Notes under the pieces: generated by a model
Databases searched by the model: none
Seen by the model: the letters and a program-made list of their open reading frames with translations, nothing else
Told to the model about the DNA's origin: nothing
Made by a program: the position numbers and the translations under genes
Origin: Dactylorhiza incarnata
Taxonomy: Eukaryota; Streptophyta; Magnoliopsida; Asparagales; Orchidaceae
Direction of reading: 5' to 3'
Assembly: GCA_033032865.1 (NCBI GenBank)
Contig: JAWHQI010000719.1
Coordinates: 62,001-126,000, forward strand
DNA length: 64,000 nt
Shown: piece after piece, positions 46,262 through 56,093 of the stretch
Position numbering within the stretch: the first letter of the stretch is position 1
Layout of the letters: each line of letters starts with the position of its first letter

Positions 46262-46571
46262 TTAGGAATATATATTGCATTGTTTAATTTATTCACACCC
46301 CGGGTCGGTTTCCCGTTATCCGGCTCTTTTCAAAACTTAAGCTTAAGACTTATAAGGGACGGTCCATTGCTTGATATTTTTGTGCTAACAAATACTATTA
46401 AATCAATTAGAATTGTTAACATAAAATAAATTAAAAGTAAAAAAAAAAACAGCAAAGTGGAATAGCATAAAATGAAATAGAAAATTATAAAAGAAAAAAT
46501 AAAAGAAAAGTGCAATAACCACAAAAAATAAAATAAAATAAAATAAATCAGATGTAAGCTGAGAAGATAGA

Positions 46572-46719
46572 GGCTTCGTTTGGCGCTGTGGTGGCGGTCG
46601 TGAATGCAGTGGTCATGCACTATCGTTCATGAACGCCCGAGCTCACCTAAAAAAATTTATGCTCAAAACTAATTTATTTTCCTTATAGCGGTCATAACAT
46701 TGTCTTGCCAAACGAAACC
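46572..46719 (+). mobile_element. Tourist-like MITE, short copy
   Basis: 148 bp from GGCTTCGTTTGGCGCTGTGG to GCCAAACGAAACC, with AGA on both sides. It shares the core GTGGCGGTCGTGAATGCAGTGG with the neighbour 310 bp away but is shortened internally. Confidence 0.8.
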
Positions 46720-47159
46720 AGAGCGTCGCGCAGAAGAACGGTGCGGCGGCAAAGTATATTATTATTTTCAGAGACTGCGAAGGCATTTACACAACAATCT
46801 TGTGCCCTTCAACTGTTAAGAATAAATTGATGCACTCGTTACGCGACAGTTTTTCGCATCGTCCCTCGCACATTCACAAATATAAGATTTTAAACAGCAT
46901 TACACACCAATATCATGCTCCAAGAGATTGAACTCTAGCAATGCGAAGGTGTCATATGAGCAAACTACTCTTGTGCTTTGTTTAGACATGGTGTGGAGGG
47001 AAGGTTCATGGGAACTATAAATTAAACCTCATGAACATGCTCTATTACAATCATTCCAACAACTCTATTATTAATTTTGCAACTCTTCTACCCTGCGAAA
47101 AATGGTTTTGCAAGTGATGACATGCATTGAGCGATGATGATCGACGACGATACTATATG
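46720..47159. other. Intergenic DNA without recognised features
   Basis: No gene or element recognised. Confidence 0.45.
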
Positions 47160-47680
47160 TTGTTGCATAAAATGCACCTCCACGAACTCACGATAAAGAG
47201 AGCGGGGGAAACTGCGAGTTGTCGGTTACTCCTTGGCTGACGAGGTCTGACTGAAGAGAGAAGAACAGCGGCCGCAAAGCTTCCGGGAGCGGCTACAAGA
47301 GGAAGATTGCCTTGGTAGACAAAACTCGAGACCGCAGCAGGATGACCCCTATTTATACTAGTGGGGCTCTGCCCGAACGGATATGATCCAAAATTACGGG
47401 CTGCCCGGCCGGGATACAGGAGAGTCAGGCAGGGATGAGAGGTTACATGAGTACATGACGTGTGAAAAGCACTAGAGAAAAAAAAGGCGCTGACCGCACG
47501 GTCCGACGGTCAACCTAGCAGTTGATTTTGAACTTTTTGAGGGCGATTGCTGATTCTCCACGGCGGCTTGGGCGGTCCACAGAAACTGAGGTCATCCGGA
47601 CCGGTAGGCGTAAAGCATATGCTGGGTACTTTGTGGGGTCGCATAATTTCGGGTAAACACTATATCTCCTTCAACACACT
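47160..47680 (-). mobile_element. Probable solo LTR related to the 36.9-37.5 kb LTR
   Basis: It contains a minus-strand TATA box (complement of CCCCTATTTATA near 47352), GGGCTCTGCCCGAACGG, GGGATACAGGAGAGTC and GAGACCGCAGCAGG, in the same order as in the 36.9-37.5 kb segment. No gag or pol lies beside it. The ends are approximate and no target duplication was confirmed. Confidence 0.55.
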
Positions 47681-48277
47681 GATCAAGAAGGGATCGATGC
47701 CACCCGTGACCACAAGCATGAGTTTACGTTTACCGCACACGCGCACACAAACACACACACAATTAATTACCCAAAACTCTGCTAGGAGAATTACAAAAAC
47801 CCACCCCTCCGAGAGTTTACGTTTCATAACATTCATGCACAAAAATATCTCCGGAGAGCTCCCGTCGAGGCGGGTGTTTTATGCATGAATATTCATGAAA
47901 ATGTAAAATCCAATTACAGGTTATTGTAATTTCAAAAGATAGATAAGTACGACCTGTAATATAGCATAGATATGAATTTAGGCCGAAATTTAGGGTAAGA
48001 TATATATAATATTCCTATATAAGATTATAAATAAAAGAAAAAAAATGAATTTATATAAAAAAAAAAATAGATCTCAGTCTTTACCAGAAAGCGGAAATTT
48101 AAACACTGCCAAACACATGCGACAGATTTTAACGCAAAAAAAAAAAAAAAAACATTTTATCTGGACAGACGTCATAAAGAATGTAAGAACAAAAAAAATA
48201 TAAATCTAATAAAAGGCATTTGCGCAGCCTATAATAAATCTCCTTCTTCCTTGTAGAACAAATTAAAGCCGCCGCCT
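47681..48277. other. 3' flank of the SOSEKI gene
   Basis: A/T-rich with a short CA repeat (47735-47760) and A runs. No feature recognised. Confidence 0.5.
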
Positions 48278-51200
48278 TCACCTTCTTCCCCTTGTTTCTT
48301 TCAGAGCTTTGCAGGAATTCATATGCACGTTCATCTTCTCAGGCCTGAACGGTCTCCCGCATTGTCTGCAAACATTTTCAAACAATTTCAATTAATTAAT
48401 ATTCATCAATCTCTCTCTTTATCTCGCGCGCGGGCGCAGCGGCTTCATCTTTACGTGAATTGACTCCGCTCGTGCGGCAACAATAAACTCCGCCGTGTTT
48501 TTTTGAATCTTTAAATAAAGAAATAAAAATGGAGATAAAATTATGTAGGTTTGGTTGAGCTCACGAGCAACTTGGTTCGGATGCAGGCTTGTACATTGCT
48601 GAAGCTGCTCTTCCTTTGCTGCCACCTGTCTCGCACTTCTTCCTCAAAGCATAGCTAACATGTAACAAAATAAAAAAAATATGTTTAGAATGATTAATTA
48701 ATTAGAGGCCTAATTATTTGATTAAAAATACTTTGCTATTATGGCTAGAAATTTGTGTGTCGGTCAGGGTTTGAGATGTCATTTTCGATATCATTTTAGA
48801 CATCTCAGATGTCATTTCCGACATCCGGAGATATCTTTGCGTGCTGTCAAAAACAACAAAAAAAGGCAAAATAGTCAAATCAGCCCTTAAGTTTGGGGCT
48901 TGTTTCATATTGGTCCCTTAAATTTATTTTGATTCAAATTGATCCCCCAACTTTATTATCTATTTCAAATAAGTCCCTCATTTCTTTTCCGTTAAACATC
49001 TAACGGTGAATGTTTAAGTAATTCCCGTGCAATGGGGGGGGGGGGGGGGGGGGGGGATTTCCAATTCCGCCCTATTATAATGTGCGTCGAATGTGGGAAT
49101 TTGGAATTGCAGGGCTAATTTCCACCCTCAATTCCAACCAAATAATAGGGAGGGCCTAAGCTGTTAATCTCTGGAATGGAAGCTAAGATCGTTACACATA
49201 ATTCATATTTAGCTTGCATTTTCTGATGTAAATCATTAAGCTTAATCTATGAATTTGAAGTTATAAAGTATACACAAAAATATGTACATCATATTCTTAG
49301 AGATGTAAATTATTAAGTTTATCTCTGGATTGGAAGTTAAGAAGTTTGGAATTAAGATGTTTGGAGTTAGTTGCTAAGGTTTTTTATATACATATTTTGC
49401 TCAATTTGAAGGACCATTTTGAAACAAAATTAATTTGAAAGACTTATTTGAAATGAAATATAAAGATAAGGGACCTATTTGAATATTTTTCAAATATTCA
49501 CCGTTAGATGTTTAATGAAAAAGAAATGAGGGGCTTAATTGAAATAGATAATAAAGTTAGAGGACCAAGTTGATTCAAAATAAATTTAGGGCGCTGTTAC
49601 GTGCACACCACTCTTGGCTATGTGCACACCAAAATCTCAAAATAAATAATAATAGTATTTTTTCCCAACCCCACCCATTCTTGGCTATGTGCACACCAAA
49701 CCCTTGTTCCACGCTGTTTCGAGGAGGTTCGCCGCCTGCCGTTTGTCAGAGGTCCGCCGCCCGCCGTTTGTCAGAGGTCCGCCGCTCGCCGTTTGTCAGA
49801 GGTCCGTAGCTCGATGGAAGACCGCTTAGTATTTTAATTGATATGCGATGCTATTTAGTTGGTCTGCACTTGTTTGGACACTTTTTGTTAAGCCCTTATG
49901 TTCTGCTCGAACGATGAGTTTTTTTTAGCGGGAATCATAGGATTTATTCGATCCTGGTAGGCAAGGATTATTGAGATCTAGGTTATGTCTGGGTGGGCGG
50001 CGGCGGTTGGAGATGAAAATACAAGTGTTCGCTCTCTTCCTGCGGTTGGAACTGGGTTGTTTTAACAACATTTTTGGAGATTGATGGTTCTAAATGGAGG
50101 GTATTTAAAAGGGTAAAAATAGTGTTTGTGGGATTGGTGTGTCGTTCTGAGTAATGGCGGTGAAATTATGGTAGTGCGGACGATGTTGATGATTTACTTG
50201 TGTTTGGTACTTGAGGCCCAAATTATGGTAGTGCGGAGAATTCATGATTTTCCGACACATGATCACATACGGTTCTGGGCGGGTCTTGACTTAGAATGTT
50301 GCTCAAATGGTGCTTGAAGGAAGAATTTTGATGGCCTGCATATAAAATTTTTGGTGTGCACATAGTATTGGTGTGCACAAAGCCAATTATGGTGTGCACG
50401 TAACAGCGCCCACCAATATAAAATAAGCCCCAAATTTAAGAAATTTAAGGACTGATTTGAATATTTTGCCAAAAATGACAGAACGAATAAACATTAAAAA
50501 AAAGGGTAAAATCACCTTTTGGTAATGCTTTCGCTGCCGCTGCTGCTGCCGGCGGCGGCGGCGGCATGATTACTCATCGCTCTCGTGACCGAATCCTTCG
50601 TCTCCACCGTTTTACACTTGAAAAGGTTCTTCAGAACATCGGAAGCCCACCTGCGGCTTCCATTTTCAACAATCTCATCGCCGTTTTCTCCATTAATCCC
50701 CTTCTCGTTCTTCTTCGGCACAATTTCCATGCATCTCTGCTCCTCCGCTCTCCTTCTCTCCGCCCGCCACGAGTCCAGCTTGAACACCGCGGCCCTCCTT
50801 TCGCGTTCTGCAAAGCACAAGCACGCGGCGTTCTCTTCGGCTGAGTGCGTTTCATGCGGCTTTTTTGAAGCCGACGTGGAGGCCATTGACTTTCGTTTTT
50901 CTTCTTCTTCTTCTTCTTCAATTTTTTTCCTGGTTGATATGTTTTCTTCGATGAAGAAGTCGGAGTCCGCCGTGGAGTTGCTCGGAGAGGGGAGAAGAGA
51001 TCCCTTGATGACGTATTCATGATCGTCGGAGATTGGAGCGATGATGTCATCGTCCGTCAGGTCCTCCCATATATACCCACCCTTGTACTTCCTGAACGAC
51101 AAAACATTTTTTTTAATTTAAAAAAAAAACTGAATTATTGCATTTTCTAAACAATTGATCATAATATCTTGATAATGATGTAACATTACAAATATGAAAT

Positions 51201-53948
51201 ATGTGATATAATACATTATTAATGGTGTGCTAAGTATTATTATTATTTTATTATTATTAGATAATTAGCTTTATATTATTATTTGCTAAAATTTTTTTGG
51301 GGAATGTGGCCTAATAAGAGCTTGAATTTCTTGCAAAAGTCTAATTAAATCGCTTTTTTATGTATGAATATGAAAGTCTCATTTATTGATGAATTTATAA
51401 TGCAACTCATTCAAAGAACAAACTTAGTGAGAAATATTAGGCATAATGCTGGGGGATGTAGAGGAAGGTCTACTATACCGTATTATTTTATGTGCCTAGG
51501 GTTTCATTTGGCTCAACATGTTGGATTTTGTGGCACACCCATAATGGAGATTTTAGAAGCGGCTCAAGAGTGGCTATGTGGAGGGGATTGAAACAGTGTG
51601 TGGGGTTTTGATCTGAAGGTAGGGTCAAGGGTTGTTGGTATTCCCTTGATTAAAGATTAAGTAGTCTCCCTAGATTCATGACCGCACGATGGGTTGGCAA
51701 TCATGAATCCAACATATCAAAGGGTCTATAAATAGACCGAAGGGGTCGGGTCCCTCTTCTCACCTCAAGGCTGCGCTCATCCCATCAGAAGATCTAGAAA
51801 CCCAGAACCTGTCCAGAACCTGTCGCCCAGGAATGAGGAAGATCGCTTCTTCTGAAGCATGTACGGAAGCTAAACCATAGGGTATGGATTCACTCTAAGA
51901 CCTCAATCACAGTTTGCGTATACAAGCACGATCCAATTCAAATACGGTTTTTTGAAGCAGACAAAAACGCCGCCGCCATAGAATGTATGCTTGGCTTGCC
52001 AATAGTTACTGCCGGCGCCAAGAAAATAAACCTAGTTTTGAACATAAAAGTGGATGAAGTTCCTTGGGTAAGGTTGGGCGTTCAGGAACGACGGTTCATA
52101 ACCACCATGTTCACGATTGCCGGTACCTCCGCGCCAAAAAGATCCTAGATGATAAATATGTCTACTGCGTCATTTTGGATGCCAATATGATATGATGGAA
52201 CTTTGGATCGAAAATACTATATTTGATCAAATGTTAAAACTTTTCATCAATATAAGAAAAACCAATATTTTTTTTGAAATTGTGATGCTAGTATTAAATT
52301 AACAATATTTTATGGTGAGTTATTCTATTTTCAAATAATAGATTTTAATTTTTTTATTGAACTAAGAAAATATTAATTATATTCTAAATAACTTATTTTA
52401 GATACAAAATCAAGAACTTAATATGGCAAGAGAAGGAAATCCACGGCATTAAATTTTTTTTTTTTAAATTTCCCTATATAAATATGTAACGTAAATATTT
52501 TTTATAGAAAATAAATACAGCAGACATTAATTCTTAAATTAAGTGCATTTAATTTTCAAATTTAACTAAAATTAATTTTCTCATGTTCAAAAATGTATTG
52601 AAAAGGAGGTGGATTTTTGACACTAAACATCCTCCAATTAAGAGCTTTTTGTACTCTCTAAATACTTTAATTGACAATTTGCACGTTCATAATTAAATAT
52701 TTAGGGTGCAAAAAGCCAATATTAGAGTTTTTAACTAGGGATGCAAAATATTCAAATTAAATATTTATGATAATTATGCAAAAACTTTCTAATTATACTT
52801 GAGGGTGCTTAATGTCAAAGTTCCTAATTGTCAAAGTTCGTGTATGTACAAACTATACATATCTTTGAAAAATCTTTAATTATTACATCAATTTTAAAAT
52901 CATTCATTATGATTATTATTTTCCGATCGTAATGCATGATTTTAATGTTGTAATTTTTTCAGTTATAATCAGAATATGGATAATATGTTACTTAAAATGA
53001 GCATAAAAATACGAACATTAATATTTTGTGATTTTTTTGTAAATTTGTTTCGTTATAAATCGAAAAACATGATTTAATGCATAAACATCACATTGACGCA
53101 CATAGATGAGTGAATGTCGGACGCACCAAAAAATTTCTCCTATCAAAAGGGAAGTTATACGGTCTGGAGGATCAAGAGAGTAGATTCAGGACCACTCCTA
53201 CTAGGTCAAGAAAATGCATTTTACTTTTCTTAAATCTGACGGCTCCTATTAAAACTCAGACCTAGATTTAGAAAAGGGTCCCAAAAGCAAAAAAAAACAT
53301 CTTAACATTCATGAATCGAATGGATCATGAATCTCTCCATTCAGCCCAAATAAATAGAGAATATTAATTGCAATATTAGAATAAAACATGCATAAAATTA
53401 TATATAGAAGTCAACATTGAAGATTATAATCTCAATTATGCCAGCTTTAATGATATTTTTTATATTTCTTTATCTCCTACCATTCATTTGAAGAAGAAGA
53501 AGAAGATGGATCGAGAATACGAAGAAATTAAGACGGTTGAAGCGACAATATCAATGAACTACTTACCTCTTGTACGACCAAGCGAAGGAGTCCGCCATTT
53601 CTTTCCCTCTGAGATCAGATATCCATTTCTTTACATCTGCAGAGTTAATTATCACAATAATGTAATATACATGTTTATATTAATCAAATTTCATGATCAA
53701 AAATACAAATTAAGCGGCGAAAGAAGAAGAAGAAGAAGAAGTTGTGGACCTCGAAGATGAAGGCCGGCATTGGCGAAGAGGTGGTGGTCAACTGTGATGA
53801 GATGGGGCTGCTCGGTCCTGCCATACCGGCTGAGAAAGTAAACAATGTGAAGCGGCCTCCTTGTAATTATAACATCTGCAATATTATTATTGTCAACTAC
53901 TTCATCTGATGATCCCAATTCCTTATTTCTTTTGATTTTTGCTTCCAT
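48278..53948 (-). CDS. SOSEKI-type (DUF966, DIX-like domain) polarity protein, 5 exons
   Basis: Minus-strand exons 53948-53750, 53636-53567, 51091-50516, 48654-48565 and 48365-48278 join in phase at GT-AG borders to give 340 residues. Exons 1-3 encode the N-terminal DIX-like polymerisation domain: [40 protein letters not shown], then [20 protein letters not shown] and EYVIKGSLL. Exon 3 continues with an acidic/basic charged linker and the conserved-looking [17 protein letters not shown]. Exons 4-5 give a C-terminal zinc-finger-like motif ([20 protein letters not shown]). SOSEKI proteins polymerise through this domain and mark cell edges and corners to read tissue polarity in plant embryos and roots (family knowledge). 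The start is the ATG at 53948. Introns 2 (2.5 kb) and 3 (1.9 kb) are swollen by insertions. All frames are open. Confidence 0.9.
49590..50410. mobile_element. Non-autonomous DNA transposon with ~41-bp inverted termini, nested in the foldback element
   Basis: The left terminus GGCGCTGTTACGTGCACACC continues to TTGGCTATGTGCACACC. The right terminus is the near-perfect inverse (GGTGTGCACAAAGCCAATTA...GTGCACGTAACAGCGCC). It splits the right arm of the surrounding foldback element, which dates it as the younger insertion. No transposase is present. A target duplication could not be fixed, so the superfamily is left open. Confidence 0.8.
49737..49806. repeat. 24-bp tandem repeat, 3 units, inside the nested transposon
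   Basis: GCCGTTTGTCAGAGGTCCGC repeated three times with a 24-bp period. Confidence 0.88.
51515..51960 (+). mobile_element. Possible LTR fragment in SOSEKI intron 2
   Basis: It begins near TGTTGGATTTTGTGGCAC and contains the TATA palindrome GGGTCTATAAATAGACC at about 51723, a C/T-rich leader and paired CCAGAACCTGTC repeats. The TATA palindrome is like that of the solo LTR at 34274. No 3' end or target duplication was established. Confidence 0.45.
51965..52145 (-). mobile_element. Tourist-like MITE, inverted copy in SOSEKI intron 2
   Basis: It carries the reverse complement of the family core (GTTCATAACCACCATGTTCACGATTGCCGG) and ends GCGCCAAAAAGATCC. The other end is degenerate. No clear target duplication. 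Confidence 0.65.
52146..53566 (-). other. Remainder of SOSEKI intron 2
   Basis: A/T-rich with no open frame of interest. Short ATTTAATTATGAA-like repeats near 52600-52760 are not resolved into an element. Confidence 0.5.
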
Positions 53949-54089
53949 CGATTAATTATGGATCCTCTCCTGCCTTATAATTCTATCGCCTTTGTAATTT
54001 AATTAAAAGCCCCCTGTCACGATCTCTTCTACCTGCTCTTATATATATATAATTATACAATTAATGATATATATAGAGAGAGAGAGGGA

Positions 54090-54130
<41 letters not shown>

Positions 54131-54310
54131 TTAAGGTAATGTGGATGCCTTAGTTAATTAATTAATCAGGATTTTGTTAGTTGAAGGAGTGGGGGAGAGA
54201 GAGATCCGATAGTGGGGGAGAGTTACGGCCGGTAAAAAATATGACAAAGATAGGATGAGAGAGAGAGAGAGAGAGAGGGAGATCGGATGAGAGAGAGAGA
54301 GATTGACCTA
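53949..54310 (-). promoter_or_regulatory. SOSEKI upstream region with GA/TC microsatellites
   Basis: GA runs at about 54072-54127 and 54260-54302 read as TC tracts on the gene strand, within 130-350 bp upstream of the start. Such tracts are common in plant 5' UTRs and promoters, where GAGA-binding BPC proteins can bind; binding here is inferred. No TATA box is chosen, because several A/T stretches compete. Confidence 0.45.
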
Positions 54311-54322
54311 TTCTTATTTTAT

Positions 54323-54778
54323 GAAAGTTGATATTAGCAGTCCAATTAGCACCCCAAAAATTGTAAATATCCTAATTATATTCGCAGTCCAATTCTCACT
54401 AATTGCACCCCATTAAATAACCTTCTCTCCATCTCTCTTTCGTTGCCTAAACCCTAGCCGTAGTTCTATCGGTCGCGCCGTTTTCCCCCCTCTTAGATTC
54501 ACCTTCAAAAAAAAAGGAAATTATCGAGTGAAAAGCTCAAAAAAGTAGTTAGTTTTTTGGTTAGAGGATGTTTTGCATGCCATTTAACTTGTTTTTTCTT
54601 TCTAGGTTTTTAAACTATTTTAGTCTTTAAGATATTTTTCTAGGCTTCTAATACTTAATGAATCAGCAGAGTGTTTCGCTTATTTGAATTGGGAGTGGGG
54701 TGCAAATATAATTTTGAACTGCAAATAAAATTTATGGACTACGAATAGCGATGGACTGAACTGCTAATATCAACTCTC
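54323..54778. mobile_element. 456-bp MITE upstream of SOSEKI (8-bp target duplication)
   Basis: Inverted termini GAAAGTTGATATTAGCAGT and GAGAGTTGATATTAGCAGT, flanked by the exact 8-bp duplication TATTTTAT (54315-54322 and 54779-54786). It is non-coding. An 8-bp duplication fits hAT-type mobilisation, although the termini are not a textbook hAT sequence. Confidence 0.85.
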
Positions 54779-54949
54779 TATTTTATAAGCCAATCCCTCC
54801 TTTCATTTGACTCGGTCAACAAACTTTTCCTTCCATCTTTAGCTGTCAGTTAGATCTCTTGATTATTTAAGGCTATTGTTATTAGCACTTTAGTGTGGAT
54901 ATTAGCACCCAAAAATAGGTATTATTTTTTTCTCCTCAATTAGATAATC

Positions 54950-55735
54950 ACAAAGCACTATTTCCAAGCCCTTCCTTTTAATTACCAGCACTCCGGCAGT
55001 CCACGACACAACCTGCTTCCTGTTAACTACATGGTGGCCCCTCCAATCGCACTCTGCCATTAGTCGGTGATCCCGGGTCCCGGTTGTTATACTCGCATAA
55101 TATAATGTATGGGAGTTGTTATAGAGGCCGCAGTTTTGGCTAGTCGCACCGTAATTTCTATGAGTTATTATGCGCCTTTTGGAAATACTTCTTGTACATG
55201 CATTTTTAGGAAAAGTGTCGTCTAGATCTACAACTTTCATGTTGAACACTTTTCCTAAAAATGCATGTACGTACGTATTTCCAAAAATTCGCTATAGTTA
55301 CGACCATGTTTCAATCAGGGAGGCAATAAGTCTTGTGCGTGCATTTTTAGGAAAAGTGTTCAACACGAAACTTGTAGATCTCGACGAGATATGCAACTTT
55401 CGTGTTGAACACGTTTAATAAAAATGCATGTACAAGACGTATTTCAAAAAGGCGCGTAATAACTCATAAAAATTGCGGTGCGACTAGCCAAAACTGCGGT
55501 GCTTTTAACAACTTCCTAATGTATCGAGGGTGAAGTCGCCGTCCCACGCCATCCACCCCTCCGGCCTGATGAGATCGCCGATGGGGGACTCCACGGCGAC
55601 TGTGGTGGGAATACTTCGTCCACGGCCGGTCGAGGTAATTGCGGATCTTGAAGCGGTCCGGGAACATGCGAACGTCCGACACTATGCGCCAGTTCTGGAT
55701 CACAATGTCGGCGAGCTCAGTGGGGCTGTCCTTGC
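54950..55735 (-). pseudogene. Pectinesterase (pectin methylesterase) 3' fragment
   Basis: The minus strand reads ADIVIQNWRIVSDVRMFPDR then FKIRNYLDRPWTKYS, the conserved PME region with the (G/D)RPW motif. After a frame change come PIGDLIRPEGWMAWDGDF and LDTLYY (split by a MITE), then AEYNNRDPGS and HHVVNRKQVVSWTAG. This is the last quarter of a PME. The catalytic Asp region upstream is absent, because a retrotransposon LTR begins at 55736. At least two frame breaks plus the insertion make it dead. Pectinesterases demethylate cell-wall pectin; no activity is expected from this piece. Confidence 0.85.
55111..55516. mobile_element. 406-bp MITE inserted in the pectinesterase pseudogene
   Basis: Inverted termini GGGAGTTGTTATAGAGGCC and GGAAGTTGTTAAAAGCACC, both followed by GCAGTTTTGGCTAGTCGCAC, with an exact 8-bp duplication TAATGTAT (55103-55110 and 55517-55524). 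Inner inverted segments (AGGAAAAGTG...CACTTTTCCT around ATGCATGTAC) let most of the element fold. Same terminal family as 1071-2099. Confidence 0.92.
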
Positions 55736-56065
55736 CTTAAAACTATCCGTTACTTGGTTTACAAAAATAAAGAAATTACAATATTCATTATTGGGGATCT
55801 CTTTCCCTGCCGTAGATTATTTCCTTGATTAGCGGGATGGATCGTGGCCGTTGTTTTGCTTTAATAAATTAAGAACGTAGGGTATGGTCGATGATGAATC
55901 CCCGTGTTATGTTTGCCGCCCGATATAACTTGATGGACGACTGGATCTTTATCTCTGCCTTTGAAAAGTTGGCTCGGGCCGCGAGATTGGAATGTCGCCT
56001 AGCTTCTTCTCTGCCTTTGGATTTGTGTGGGATACTGAGACCATTCGATTTATTCGGCCCTAACA
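55736..56065 (-). repeat. Truncated 3' LTR of the Reina-like element
   Basis: 330 bp matching 62212-62541 closely. On the minus strand it starts TGTTAGGGCC at 56065. The last ~166 bp of the LTR are missing and pectinesterase sequence follows directly. Confidence 0.85.
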
Positions 56066-56093
56066 TTGCCTTTCCCTATTAAAAACACTGTCC

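Larger units (their letters stand above)
48865..50470. mobile_element. Foldback-type element with ~150-bp inverted arms in SOSEKI intron 3
   Basis: The left arm starts GGCAAAATAGTCAAATCAG and includes GTCCCTTAAATTTATTTTGA and CCGTTAAACATCTAACGGTG. The inverted partner occupies 49495-49589 plus 50411-50470, split by a second element. The ends sit in A-rich DNA (AAAAA on both sides), so the target duplication is only suggestive. A 23-G run lies at 49034-49056. No coding capacity. Confidence 0.65.

Noticed and set aside
50512..51102. Stand-alone 196-codon gene
   Set aside because: Its first bases are intron and its conserved block is the middle of the SOSEKI DIX-like domain, joined in phase to exons on both sides.
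54902..55249. 115-codon minus-strand frame as a gene
   Set aside because: It mixes part of the MITE with the tail of the pectinesterase pseudogene.
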